Shown: positions 8,763 through 17,837 of the stretch, piece after piece | Position numbering within the stretch: the first letter of the stretch is position 1 | How the letters are laid out: every line of letters starts with the position of its first letter | Notes under the pieces: generated by a model | What the model was told of the DNA's origin: nothing | The model's input: the letters and a program-made list of their open reading frames with translations, nothing else | Database searches by the model: none | From: an uncultured Selenomonadales bacterium | Lineage (GTDB): Bacteria > Bacillota > Negativicutes > Acidaminococcales > Acidaminococcaceae | NCBI GenBank assembly: GCA_900314855.1 | Contig: OMWZ01000013.1 | Span: forward strand, 20,236-84,235 | Length of the DNA: 64,000 nt | Reading direction: 5' to 3' | Translations under genes and position numbers: made by a program

Positions 8763-9032
8763 CTTCCTTCTTCCGGCCGCGGGCCTTCCTTTTCCATCCT
8801 TATCTACAGTTTATAATCGCCGGCAACCGGCGGAATGTTACGTTCCAAATTCAGGGTTATTTTGAGGTTTATTCCAATTTATTTCCTGTTTTCTTCTGTT
8901 ATCGCGCAAAAATGCCTGTTTTTCTTTCCCGGTACAGGGTAAATCGCCGGGGACCAAAAAACCGCGGACCGGACTGTCCCACAACACAGGGGCGGCCCGG
9001 CCCGCGGCAGCAGGACAGGCGCAGGGGACTTG

Positions 9033-9677
9033 TCATCCCTTGCGGAAATCACTCATAAAACGGGACAACATGCCCCGCACACGCTGGACGCCTTTCTTTT
9101 CCAGGCGGTAGACGTGATTCGTACTGACATGGATGGCGTCAGCCAAATCGGCAGGACTCCGGTTATCCAGGAAGAGGCCCTGCAGCACCGCCTTTTCTTT
9201 GACGGGCAGCCGGTCCACGGCACCACAGACGCGATCCGACACGGCCTTGCGCTCCGCGATTTCTTCCGGCACCGGCTGCGGGCTGGCGAGCAGGTCGGCC
9301 AAGGTGCCACCCGCTTCGTTCTCCCGGTCCAGGGACATCCATTCGTTGGCGTGTTCCCGGCCCAAAAAGTCACACATGCTGCCGCGGATGCGGTGCATGG
9401 CAAACAGGCTGAACGCCACGCCGCGCGTGTAATCGTAGGAATCGGCCGCTTCCAGGAGCCCGACCATGCCTTCCTGGATGAGTTCCATGGTCACATCTTC
9501 CCGAAGGTGGAAGGACGCGGCAATCTTGAAGACCAGGGGCTGGTACGCCGTCATGAGGCGGCCGTGCGCCGTTTCATCGCCAGCCGCTTCTGCAGCCCAC
9601 AGGGAACGTTCCTCCTCGGGGGACAGCAATGCGATTTTTTTCAGTTCAGCCAAGTAGGCGGCGAGCATCTTCTCCAT
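9033..9677 (-). CDS. Sigma-70 family RNA polymerase sigma factor (outer-membrane cluster)
   Basis: This is a 214-residue sigma factor. Region 2 covers about 42-105 (YQPLVFKIAASFHLREDVTM and LIQEGMVGLLEAADSYDYTR, then FSLFAMHRIRGSM). Region 4, with a helix-turn-helix, covers about 155-205 (LPVKEKAVLQGLFLDNRSPA, then DAIHVSTNHVYRLEKKGVQR). The region 2 wording is that of group 3 factors, not of a minimal ECF factor. It starts at ATG 9677 behind GGGGAAAGGGG and lies 24 bases after the tamB stop, so it can be co-transcribed with tamB. Its regulon is unknown. Placement among outer-membrane genes suggests an envelope link, which is inference. Confidence 0.85.
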   Translation of the reverse strand: MEKMLAAYLAELKKIALLSPEEERSLWAAEAAGDETAHGRLMTAYQPLVFKIAASFHLREDVTMELIQEGMVGLLEAADSYDYTRGVAFSLFAMHRIRGSMCDFLGREHANEWMSLDRENEAGGTLADLLASPQPVPEEIAERKAVSDRVCGAVDRLPVKEKAVLQGLFLDNRSPADLADAIHVSTNHVYRLEKKGVQRVRGMLSRFMSDFRKG

Positions 9678-9701
9678 CCCCTTTCCCCTGCTTCCACGGG
9701 C

Positions 9702-12700
9702 TCAGAAGCCGACATGATATTGCACGCTGTAACGCTTTTGCGAATCCTGGTCCCGGGACACGGTCAGTGTGAGCCGGTCTGTCAGGGCGTACTGCGTGTA
9801 TACGTTATCCGTATCGCCGTTGAAACTGCTCGTATAGCCAAAACTCCAGCGATCGGTCAAATTCTTGGATACGAGCCAATTGTACTGCTTTTGCTCGTCC
9901 CTCGTCAAATCTTTTTCATGGTTCGTCGTGAAATCGACGCCGTTTTCCACGCGGCCCAGATAAATACGGAACTCATCGATATGGAGAGTGCGCCGGATCA
10001 TTTGTTCCACGTCGCCCAGCATGCCCGCCTGCAGGCCCGCAATGAGCAGGTTCTGCATATCTTCGCCCGTCACGGAATTGCCGCCCACGGAGAACCGCTG
10101 CAGCAGGAGCATCCGCATCAAGGTCTGCTGCGGCAAGCTCGGGTCGGAGTGCAGCTTCCAGTCGAGTTCTTCCTGGGACAACGGCCCGGAAATATCGCAG
10201 GCGACACGGTACCGGCCAAAGCGTGTATGGGCGGAGAGGTTGACATTGGGCAGGAAGGTGCCCGGTTCAATCCACGTCAGGCGGCCTTCGTCGATCTGGA
10301 AGTCCGTCCGCAGGTACGTCAGATGCCCTTTCGTCGCTTCGATCCGGCCGTCCACCAAGGGGAAAAAGGTGCTGTTCCGGACCTGTAGGTTCCCCTGGAG
10401 CCACATATCGTACAGGTACTTGTTGTACAAGTGGACCTTCGGTCCCAGGGTGACGTTCACGTCGAGGCCGATGTTGCTCGGCTCGTCGCTCAGCTCCGGA
10501 ATGGTCGGCAGATTCACGAGGACATCGTCCAGGCGCAGGTCCAGTTTGACCTTGGCCCGGTACCCTTCCCGCAGGAATCCTTTCGTATCCTGCCCCCGCA
10601 GGACGTAGTGTTCCGGCGCGAGCAACAGGTTGCCGTTCAGGCGGGCCTGGACGTAGGCCGAATCGATTTGCGCATTCTGCAGGGCCAGTTGGAAGTTATA
10701 GCCCCGGTCCGCCGCCGCCTGCAGGTCATAGGTCCCGCCGGCGGCAAGAAAGCCGTTCCCCATGCGGGCCGACAGGTTGCGGACATTGACCAGGCTGCCT
10801 TCGAAGTCCACGTCGAGGTGGATATCATCGATGACATTGCGCAGGTCGCGGAATTTCAGGGTACCATTTTCCACCTGGAGTTCCCCGTACATTTCCGGGG
10901 CATCGAGGGTTCCCCGGATGTTCAGGGTCCCCTTCGTATCCCCCGTTCCCCAGTCGATAAAGGAAAAAGTGTTCAGGACGGCCAGACTGGCTTCGTTGAA
11001 GTCGACGCGCAGGTCCATCTGGGCGTCCGGGTCCTTGCGCTGCGATTTCGCGCGGAACAAGTCCAGGGGAACTGCCCCGGACGCGGTCAGTTTGTATACA
11101 TCCCGTTCGACCAGGAGCTGGTCCAGATGGATAATCCCCCCGTCCATGGTCAGCATGGCCGTCGCCCGATCGAAATTCGCGCCGGTCACCGTGCCGTCCG
11201 TGATTTCCAGGGAGCCATTGCCCGACGGGTTATCGAAAGATCCCTGCAGCTGTACGGCCGCGTTCAACAGGCCCGTAAAGGCGACGGGGCGCTGCATCAG
11301 GGCCGTAATAATCGCCGGATTCGCGTCCACAGCGCCCGCTTCGAGACGCAGGGTGCGCTTCCCGAAATCCACGACCCCCTGGGCAGCGAGAATGCCATCG
11401 TCGGGGAACATATCTTCTTCCTGCAGCTTCAAGGTCCGGATGTTGAGGACGCCCCGCAGGAAATCCGCCCGCAAGGTCATGCGGTCATAATGCTGCTGGT
11501 TGATGTAGATGTTGCTGATCAGCCCGTCCAGCAGCATCGGCTGTTCCGGGCCGTTGAAGGCGATCAGGCCTGTCGCCGTGCCGCGGATGGGCAGGTCGAC
11601 CCGGGCCATCCGGAGCAGTTTCGTCAGGTCCGCCGAAGAGAATCCCACCCGGCCCCGCAGGTCCTTGTGGGGCACATCGAGGGTCAGGTTGGCGCGGTAT
11701 TCCGCCGTTTCGCCGTCCGGGCCGGCCTGTTGGAAGGAAAGTTTCAATTCATTCGTATCCTTGCCATTGCCGCGGACCGTCCCTTCCAGACGCTGCACGG
11801 AAACGCCATTCAGGGAGAAGGAATCGCTCGTCACGGTCCCGTCGAAGAGCGGCGCCTCCAGGGTGCCTCCCAGATGGCCTGCCACGGACACGTAGCCTGC
11901 CAGCCGGGCCGTTTCATCCTGCACCGGCAGTTTGGCCAGGTCCAGGTCCCGCGCCTCCGCTTCGAAATCCAGGTTCCGGGCCTTATCCATAGTGCCGCCC
12001 AGACGAACCGTCGCGGACAGCGAGTGGACCAGGCCGTCCGTGACGGTCAGGGCCCCGTCCTCATAGAGGTAGCGGCCCGATACATCGGCAACGAGATAGC
12101 CCATGGCGCTGCCGTCGCTCCAGTGAAGCGAACCATCCATGCGGGGATGGGCCAGGGTCCCGCCGAGGGTCATCGTATTGGTCACGTTGCCCGTCGCCGG
12201 GAACGTCTTGTCGAAACCGCCGGCCTTCAGCAGGGGCTCCAGGCGCACGTTTTCCGTCGCCACCGTCAGGGCGAGGGCCGGGTCGGCGGCGCCTGCGTCG
12301 ACCGTCCCGGCCAGCACGTGCCGCCCCTGGGGCATGCGGACCACAAAGTCCCGCAGGGTAACCCGACGGCCCTCCACAAGGACCGGTCCGGCCGCTTCCG
12401 GGATCTCCACGCCCCGGACGCGAAGGTTCTCCGCCCGCAGGCGGGTCCGCGCCGACACGGCCGCCCCCTGGGCCTGCACCTCGTATTCGCCCGACAGGAA
12501 CCCTGCGCCGCTTTCGCCGGCCAGGGCCAGGAAAGGCCGCAAGTCCAGCTTCGCCAGACGGCCATGCAGGGCGTACGTCCCGTCCCGCCCGACCGTGCCT
12601 GCTGCCGTCAGGGACCCCTCCCCGACGCGGGCCGACAGGGTATGGAGGACCGCGCCTCGTTCCGTCAGTTCCGTATCAAAATTGAGGACGCGCGCCTGCA

Positions 12701-13973
12701 GGCCGCGCCAGGTCAGTTCCGCCGTCCGGGCAGCCAGGGACGCGGCCAGTTTGCCCGTCTTCCAATCCAGGGTGCCGGCCAGGGCCAGGTCCGCCTGGAC
12801 CCCCACAGTTTCCACACCCTTGCCGAGCGGCACGGAGGCGGTCACCCGATCCACCCGGGCCTGGGCCGTCAGGGCCCCGCTCCGCAGATCGTATTCGCCG
12901 CCGGCCCGGATCGTGCCGCCGCCATATTCCGCCACGGCCTCGCGCAGGAAAGCCGTCCCGTCGACCAGGGCGCCGTCCACCCGGACGTGGCGCGCCGTCT
13001 GGTCCCCGTAAGTCAGGACCGGTGCCTCGGCCCGCAGGGTCCCGTTCAGATGGTTCCTGTCGTGGAAATCCACGTCGCCGTCCAGCCGGACCGTCTGTCC
13101 GTCCACGGTGACGGTCAGTTCTTTCGTGGCCAAGGTATGGTCCGTCCCGGTCACGGTCCCCGTCACGCGGAAGGGCCAGTCCCTGCCGCCGTACGGATAG
13201 ACGCCGTGGACATCCTGCAGGGTCGCGAGGCCCTGCAGGAGCGTATCGGTTCCGTCATTCTGCCACCAGCCGCTCAGGCCCGTCACGGCCCCGCCGGCGT
13301 CACGGACGCCGCCGTAGGCCTTCGCGAGCGCGTCAAAGGGGGCCAGGTCCACCCGGTTCGTGGCAAAGTGGATCTTGCCGACCCCCCGGGTCGTCACACC
13401 GCCGGTCACATGGACCGGTTCCAGGGCGGGGTTCGTCACGGTAAAGTCCAGGTCAAAGACAGGATTGCGAGCGCCGTCCACCTGCCCGTTGATCCCGAAG
13501 TCCCAGGCGCCTTGCGGCAGGGAAACCCGCGCCGTCCCGTCCTCCACGGCCAGGACGCCATAGAAAGGGGTCGTGTCCGACTGGGACGGTTTCAGCAGGT
13601 TCTGCAGGTTCCATTGGTGGTTTTCTTCCTGGACGATATGGAGTACGGGACGCCGCAGCGTCAGGGAGGCAATCGCCTTGTCCAATCCCTCGACGGCCCG
13701 GAAAGGATGCACGGTCACCTTCGTTTCCGGCAGTTCCGCCACGGCGCGGCCGGCCCTATCGCGAATGTCCACGTCACGGACAAGCAGGGACAGTCCGCCG
13801 GGCCATTCGATGGACCCGATACGGACGCTTCCGTTGAGGTAATTGGCTGCCTGCCGCTCCGCGTAGGGACGGGCCTCCTGCAGCACGCGGGGCATGACGG
13901 CATGGAACACGGCCAGGCAGGCGACAGCCAGGACTGCCACGACGCCGAGTATCCATTGCATGGTGCGGTTCAT
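9702..13973 (-). CDS. tamB: Translocation/assembly module protein TamB (AsmA-like, DUF490)
   Basis: TamB-type proteins are very long beta-groove proteins that span the periplasm. They are linked to phospholipid transport to the outer membrane and to assembly of some outer-membrane proteins. The 1423-residue protein starts with one N-terminal membrane anchor (MNRTMQWILGVVAVLAVACL). About 1,000 residues of repetitive beta-structure follow. It ends in the conserved TamB C-terminal domain (NSVTGEDMQNLLIAGLQAG to SVQYHVGF, terminal Phe). ATG 13973, preceded by AAAGGAAAG, is preferred to the upstream in-frame ATG at 14000. No TamA is present in the window; BamA may be the partner. Confidence 0.93.
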   Translation of the reverse strand: MNRTMQWILGVVAVLAVACLAVFHAVMPRVLQEARPYAERQAANYLNGSVRIGSIEWPGGLSLLVRDVDIRDRAGRAVAELPETKVTVHPFRAVEGLDKAIASLTLRRPVLHIVQEENHQWNLQNLLKPSQSDTTPFYGVLAVEDGTARVSLPQGAWDFGINGQVDGARNPVFDLDFTVTNPALEPVHVTGGVTTRGVGKIHFATNRVDLAPFDALAKAYGGVRDAGGAVTGLSGWWQNDGTDTLLQGLATLQDVHGVYPYGGRDWPFRVTGTVTGTDHTLATKELTVTVDGQTVRLDGDVDFHDRNHLNGTLRAEAPVLTYGDQTARHVRVDGALVDGTAFLREAVAEYGGGTIRAGGEYDLRSGALTAQARVDRVTASVPLGKGVETVGVQADLALAGTLDWKTGKLAASLAARTAELTWRGLQARVLNFDTELTERGAVLHTLSARVGEGSLTAAGTVGRDGTYALHGRLAKLDLRPFLALAGESGAGFLSGEYEVQAQGAAVSARTRLRAENLRVRGVEIPEAAGPVLVEGRRVTLRDFVVRMPQGRHVLAGTVDAGAADPALALTVATENVRLEPLLKAGGFDKTFPATGNVTNTMTLGGTLAHPRMDGSLHWSDGSAMGYLVADVSGRYLYEDGALTVTDGLVHSLSATVRLGGTMDKARNLDFEAEARDLDLAKLPVQDETARLAGYVSVAGHLGGTLEAPLFDGTVTSDSFSLNGVSVQRLEGTVRGNGKDTNELKLSFQQAGPDGETAEYRANLTLDVPHKDLRGRVGFSSADLTKLLRMARVDLPIRGTATGLIAFNGPEQPMLLDGLISNIYINQQHYDRMTLRADFLRGVLNIRTLKLQEEDMFPDDGILAAQGVVDFGKRTLRLEAGAVDANPAIITALMQRPVAFTGLLNAAVQLQGSFDNPSGNGSLEITDGTVTGANFDRATAMLTMDGGIIHLDQLLVERDVYKLTASGAVPLDLFRAKSQRKDPDAQMDLRVDFNEASLAVLNTFSFIDWGTGDTKGTLNIRGTLDAPEMYGELQVENGTLKFRDLRNVIDDIHLDVDFEGSLVNVRNLSARMGNGFLAAGGTYDLQAAADRGYNFQLALQNAQIDSAYVQARLNGNLLLAPEHYVLRGQDTKGFLREGYRAKVKLDLRLDDVLVNLPTIPELSDEPSNIGLDVNVTLGPKVHLYNKYLYDMWLQGNLQVRNSTFFPLVDGRIEATKGHLTYLRTDFQIDEGRLTWIEPGTFLPNVNLSAHTRFGRYRVACDISGPLSQEELDWKLHSDPSLPQQTLMRMLLLQRFSVGGNSVTGEDMQNLLIAGLQAGMLGDVEQMIRRTLHIDEFRIYLGRVENGVDFTTNHEKDLTRDEQKQYNWLVSKNLTDRWSFGYTSSFNGDTDNVYTQYALTDRLTLTVSRDQDSQKRYSVQYHVGF

Positions 13974-14079
13974 AGACGTACGCTTTCCTTTGCTGGTCAC
14001 TGAAAATCCGGGTCCGGGCGCCGCGCGGCGCCGTCATTCCCGGAAAACAAAAGTACAAACTCCCCCATGTTACAAAACC

Positions 14080-14109
14080 ATTATAACAGAAAAGGGATTG
14101 CCAGGACAA
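14080..14109 (-). promoter_or_regulatory. Promoter for tamB
   Basis: On the minus strand, TTGTCC (14104-14109) and TATAAT (14080-14085) are 18 bases apart, about 105 bases upstream of tamB. The -35 lies inside the hairpin described next. Confidence 0.6.
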
Positions 14110-14130
14110 AAAATTCGTCCCGGCAATCCC
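14094..14130 (-). terminator. Strong hairpin after tolC
   Basis: GGGATTGCC (14094-14102) pairs with GGCAATCCC (14122-14130), extended by GGAC/GTCC, enclosing an A/T loop. It stands 34 bases after the tolC stop and overlaps the -35 of the tamB promoter. There is no T run beyond the stem in the minus reading, so it may be a weak terminator or an RNA-stabilising element. Confidence 0.45.
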
Positions 14131-14163
14131 CGGTCAGTATGGTATTTTCCCTGGTAATCCGGC

Positions 14164-15690
14164 TTACTCCGTCTTACCGGCAGCGGCGGTCTGCCCCGCC
14201 TGGTCGGCCTTGGCGGCGGTTTTTTCCGCCTTGGCGGCCTTGCGCCGTTCGTCGCGGGCCTTTTCATAGGCGTCGACACGGTCCGCGATGGCCTGGGCCT
14301 GCGTGCTCTCCAGCGTCGTGTCGTAGTGGTCTTTCGTCGCGCGGACACGGCTATACTTGTTCCCCGTGTCGTAGCCGTCCGGCCGGGCTTCGACGCCCAT
14401 ACTGGTCAGCAGGGCATTGTGCGACGTGTTGTAGTCGTACATCGCCGTGTTGTAGTTGTTCCGCGCCGTCAACAGGGCCACTTCGGCGTCCATGACGTCC
14501 GTGTTGGTGCCCACGCCGTTGGCGTAGCGGACCTGGGCAATCCGGTAGTTTTCTTCCGCTTCCGCCACGGCCAGTTTCGTCGTCTGGATGCGTTTCTCCG
14601 CCTCGCGCAGGTTGTTGTAGCAATTGCGCACATCGAGGCGTACCGTGTCGGCGTCCTGGCGGTACGATTCTTCCGCCCGGAGCAGGTTCGCCTTGGCTGC
14701 GTCCACCTTGGAGCCCGTCACCCCGCTGTCGAAAACGGTCATGGACAGGTTCAGCACGGCGGCCCATCTTTCGTCGTCGTCGCCGGGCCAGTGCCCGTTG
14801 GCCCAGTTATTCGACACGGTGCCGCTGACGGACGGCCGCCAGCCGGACTTGGCCGCGTTCACGGCCGCCTTGGCATAGTCCACCTGGAGCTTGCTCTGCT
14901 GCAGGTCGATGCGGTGCGTCAGGCCGTAGGAGACGCAATTTTCCAGGGTGCCGTCATAGGGGTTGTATTCCAATTTTTCCGTCGGTTCCAGTTTTGTGTT
15001 GTGGGGCAGGCCCATGTAGTTGTTCAGGGCGGCGACGGCATTGTCGTGCGCGTTCTGCGCCTGAATCAGGCTCTGCTGGGCGTTCGTCAATTCCACCTGG
15101 CTGCGGAGCAGGTCGACCTTGGCCACGACGCCGACGTCGTACTGGGCCTGGACGTTCTTCAAATGATCCCGCAGGTCCTGGACGGACTGCTGCCGCACAT
15201 GGACACCATCGATGGCGGACAGGAGCGTGTAGTACGCGTCCGTCACATTCCGTTTCAGCTGGATGTAGGCCAGTTCCTCACCGAGGACGCTGCTGCGGTA
15301 ATTCGCCCTCGCCTCGTCACGGGCGCCTTCCAGCTGCCCGCCCGTATAGATCGGCACGGTCAGGGACACCACGTTGTTGTAGGTGTTGCCGATGCCCTTC
15401 GTACGCGCGCCGGAAGCCGTCAGCTGCTCTTCCCAGTAGCCGCCGCGGCCCGTGCTGTGGGTCAGGCGGACCGCCGGGCCAAAGCTTTCCCGCGCCGCGT
15501 TGAACGTCGCCCGGGCGGCGTCCGTGGCGTATTCCGCCTTCCGGATATCCGCGTGGGTCGCGTAGGAACGGCTCAGGGCCGTCTGCAGATCTATGGGCAT
15601 GGCTTCCGCCGCGAAGGCCGACGGAACCAGCAGGAAGGACATCAGGGCGCCGAGCAGGGCCGCCCTTTTCCCATGAGTTGTGCGAGTCAT
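14164..15690 (-). CDS. tolC: TolC-family outer-membrane efflux protein
   Basis: TolC forms the trimeric channel-tunnel through which drug efflux pumps and type I secretion systems export. The 508-residue protein has a signal peptide ending PSAFAAEA. It has two internally repeated outer-membrane-factor modules with heptad helices (about 40-240 and 250-440), including NNVVSLTVPIYTGG and the matching WAAVLNLSMTVFDSGV strand. The C-terminal tail is Lys/Ala-rich. GGAGGT abuts ATG 15696 with no spacing but sits 6 bases before ATG 15690, so the latter is chosen. It has its own promoter with a palindromic operator, unlike most neighbours. Confidence 0.92.
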   Translation of the reverse strand: MTRTTHGKRAALLGALMSFLLVPSAFAAEAMPIDLQTALSRSYATHADIRKAEYATDAARATFNAARESFGPAVRLTHSTGRGGYWEEQLTASGARTKGIGNTYNNVVSLTVPIYTGGQLEGARDEARANYRSSVLGEELAYIQLKRNVTDAYYTLLSAIDGVHVRQQSVQDLRDHLKNVQAQYDVGVVAKVDLLRSQVELTNAQQSLIQAQNAHDNAVAALNNYMGLPHNTKLEPTEKLEYNPYDGTLENCVSYGLTHRIDLQQSKLQVDYAKAAVNAAKSGWRPSVSGTVSNNWANGHWPGDDDERWAAVLNLSMTVFDSGVTGSKVDAAKANLLRAEESYRQDADTVRLDVRNCYNNLREAEKRIQTTKLAVAEAEENYRIAQVRYANGVGTNTDVMDAEVALLTARNNYNTAMYDYNTSHNALLTSMGVEARPDGYDTGNKYSRVRATKDHYDTTLESTQAQAIADRVDAYEKARDERRKAAKAEKTAAKADQAGQTAAAGKTE

Positions 15691-15715
15691 CTTCATACCT
15701 CCATTTATTTTCTGA

Positions 15716-15727
15716 CTGACAAGTCAG
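15716..15727. promoter_or_regulatory. Palindromic operator CTGAC-AA-GTCAG at the tolC promoter
   Basis: A perfect palindrome with 5-bp arms and a 2-bp centre lies immediately downstream of the -10 (15734-15739, minus strand), where a bound repressor would block initiation. The half-site resembles those of TetR-family efflux regulators. The same half-sites recur at 20949-20960. Confidence 0.6.
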
Positions 15728-15733
15728 CAATTC

Positions 15734-15763
15734 ATTATAAAAACAAATTTTTAGGGATGTCAA
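15734..15763 (-). promoter_or_regulatory. Promoter for tolC
   Basis: On the minus strand, consensus TTGACA (15758-15763) and TATAAT (15734-15739) are 18 bases apart, 43 bases upstream of the tolC start. It is one of the strongest promoter matches in the window. Confidence 0.8.
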
Positions 15764-15788
15764 GTAAACTTACTGTGTCAAAAGCGTG

Positions 15789-17072
15789 TCAGAAATAGGT
15801 ACGCAGACCCATATACACGTCGCCGGAATTCCCGTTGCGCACGTCCGTGCTTTCCACCGTCAGATAAATGTCCGGCTTGAACTGATATTCCCCGCCCAGG
15901 CGGATTTTTAGGTCGTCCCAGTCGTAAAACTGGGAGTAGAGATGAAAATCGCGGTTCACATCGAAGCCGAGGCCGATGCCTTCGTGCCCCAGCATGGAGC
16001 CGGCGCTGACATCGAAACGGCGGAACTTTTTCCCGCCGTACAAGTCCAGCTTCGGATCGTCGCCCAGTCCCGACGCGCCGGCGTAGAGGTACGTCCCCTT
16101 GCCGGTCTTTTCAAAACGGAGTCCCGCGCTGCCGCGCCACTGGCCGTCATCCAAGCTGTGCAGCAGGTCCGCCCTGCCGTGGAAGTCGACCTTGTCCACG
16201 AAGGCTAGGGCCTTGTTGGCCCGGGCCGTCACGCTGCGCGTGTTATGCAGCGTCGCCTGGATATCCGCCTTCGTCTGCGGATCCCGGGCGACCTGGGCGA
16301 ACAGGTTCGTCACTTCCTCCATATGCTGGCTTGTGGCCGCCAGATTCTGCGCCATCCGGGCCACTTCCCGGCCTGTGGCGCCGTTGTTGTCGACCCCGTT
16401 CAGGAGGCTTTCCACGTGGGCCGTCGTCTGGTTCAGGCGCACGGACATCTGGCTCAGCTGGGCTACCATGTTCTTGATATCCGCCTGGTTGGCTTCCGCC
16501 GAATCGGCCATGACCTTCGTAAAGCGATTCAGGTTCTTGCTGATGTCCCCCATGGCGATAAAGCCTTCCCGCATGGACTGCTGGACCGCCTTGTCGCCGA
16601 AGATGTTGTTGAAAGCGTCCGCCACGCCTTCGACCTTCTCCATGACCTTTCCGGATGAGTTCATAAACTCATCCAGGCCGCCGCCGGGCGTCCCCGTCAA
16701 GTTGGAACCGGGCTTGACAAAGACGCCGCTCGCCCGCTCCGGCGGCTGAATCTGGACGAACTTTTCGCCCATGACGCCGTCCGAGCCGATGGAAAAAGAC
16801 GAATCCATGGGAATCTGGACCTCTTTCTTCACATGCATGGTCACGACGACATGGCTGCCATCGACCTTCATGTCCTTGACCGTCCCGACGGGCACGCCGG
16901 CATACCGCACCTGCCCGCCGGTCAACAACCCGTTGACCGAAGGATAGGTGACGTGCAAGTCATAGCCGCTGTCAAAGAGGCTGAAGGCCCCGAGAAAGCT
17001 GATCATCCCCGCCAGAAGGACGGCGCCGCCCAGGGTCAGGGCCCCTACTTTCACTTCACTGACCGATTTCAT
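15789..17072 (-). CDS. mlaD: MlaD: MCE-domain protein fused to a C-terminal outer-membrane barrel
   Basis: This is a 427-residue phospholipid-transport protein. An N-terminal anchor (about 8-32) is followed by one MCE domain (about 36-115, with GLLTGGQVRYAGVPVGTVKD). A long helical stretch follows (about 130-310). The last about 115 residues read as beta-hairpins (GTYLYAGASGLGDDPKLDLY, FRRFDVSAGSMLG) and end YMGLRTYF, with the terminal Phe typical of barrel proteins. E. coli MlaD is about 180 residues and lacks the barrel. A fused, envelope-spanning MlaD of this kind has been described for Veillonella parvula. Its start overlaps the mlaF stop by 4 bases. Confidence 0.92.
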   Translation of the reverse strand: MKSVSEVKVGALTLGGAVLLAGMISFLGAFSLFDSGYDLHVTYPSVNGLLTGGQVRYAGVPVGTVKDMKVDGSHVVVTMHVKKEVQIPMDSSFSIGSDGVMGEKFVQIQPPERASGVFVKPGSNLTGTPGGGLDEFMNSSGKVMEKVEGVADAFNNIFGDKAVQQSMREGFIAMGDISKNLNRFTKVMADSAEANQADIKNMVAQLSQMSVRLNQTTAHVESLLNGVDNNGATGREVARMAQNLAATSQHMEEVTNLFAQVARDPQTKADIQATLHNTRSVTARANKALAFVDKVDFHGRADLLHSLDDGQWRGSAGLRFEKTGKGTYLYAGASGLGDDPKLDLYGGKKFRRFDVSAGSMLGHEGIGLGFDVNRDFHLYSQFYDWDDLKIRLGGEYQFKPDIYLTVESTDVRNGNSGDVYMGLRTYF

Positions 17073-17827
17073 CGTACAAAAGCTCCTTCCGGCTCCTCGC
17101 CCGTAATGAATCCCCGGATCAGAGGATTGGACGAATTCCTGAATTCTTCCGGCGTCCCCACGGCGGCCACCTTGCCTTCGTCCAGCAGGGCCACCCGGTC
17201 CGCCGCCACATAGACCGATTCCATGTCGTGCGTGACCAGGATCGATGTCACGTTGTATTTATGCTGCGTTTCCCGGATGAGTTTGCTGATACTCATGGTC
17301 CGCAACGGATCAAGCCCTGCCGTCGGCTCGTCGTAGAGGACGATGCGCGGCCGGAACGCCAGGGCGCGGGCCAGGCTGACGCGTTTCTTCATGCCGCCGG
17401 ACAATTCCGCGGGAAACTGGGATTTGGCGTCGAGCATGCCCACATCCCGCAGCAGGGCGTCGACACGATCCCGGATTTCCGCCTCGGACAAGTGGAAATG
17501 CTGCCGCAGTCCGAAGGCTACATTTTCCCCCACATCGAGGAAATCGAAAAGGGCCGAATACTGGAAGACCATGCCGACGTGGCGGCGGATCTCATTCCAT
17601 CCCTCCTCCGGCAAATGGGTCACGTCGCGGCCGGCCAGGAACACACGGCCGCCCGTCGGTTCCAGCAGGCCCGTCAGGACCTTCAGGATAGTGCTCTTGC
17701 CCGTTCCCGAAGGGCCGATGACCGCCATGGTCTCGCCGGGCACGACGTCCAGGTCGACGCCGGTCAGGACCCGTTTCTCCCCAAAGGAAACCTGCAGATG
17801 CTGCAGGGATATTTCGGAAATCGCCAT
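17069..17827 (-). CDS. mlaF: Mla phospholipid transporter ATPase
   Basis: This is a 252-residue ABC ATPase that powers lipid movement by the MlaFED complex at the inner membrane. Visible motifs are Walker A GPSGTGKST (about 38-46), the Q-loop in VFQYSALFDFL, the signature ELSGGMKKRVSLARAL, Walker B IVLYDEPTAGLD and the switch His in LVTHD. VFQYSALFDFL and GGMKKR are characteristic of the MlaF/Ttg2A branch. It overlaps mlaD by 4 bases and lies 10 bases after mlaE, so the three are translationally coupled. Confidence 0.95.
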   Translation of the reverse strand: MAISEISLQHLQVSFGEKRVLTGVDLDVVPGETMAVIGPSGTGKSTILKVLTGLLEPTGGRVFLAGRDVTHLPEEGWNEIRRHVGMVFQYSALFDFLDVGENVAFGLRQHFHLSEAEIRDRVDALLRDVGMLDAKSQFPAELSGGMKKRVSLARALAFRPRIVLYDEPTAGLDPLRTMSISKLIRETQHKYNVTSILVTHDMESVYVAADRVALLDEGKVAAVGTPEEFRNSSNPLIRGFITGEEPEGAFVR

Positions 17828-17837
17828 AATGCCTCAC

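Noticed and set aside
8813..8840. Inverted repeat CGCCGG/CCGGCG as an operator or promoter for the one-TM protein
   Set aside because: No convincing -35 accompanies the nearby TATAAA-like sequence, and GC-rich palindromes are common in this genome.
10431..14003. A 1190-codon open frame on the plus strand opposite tamB
   Set aside because: It is a high-GC antisense shadow. The composition is His/Gln/Arg-rich without domains, while the minus strand encodes a complete TamB.
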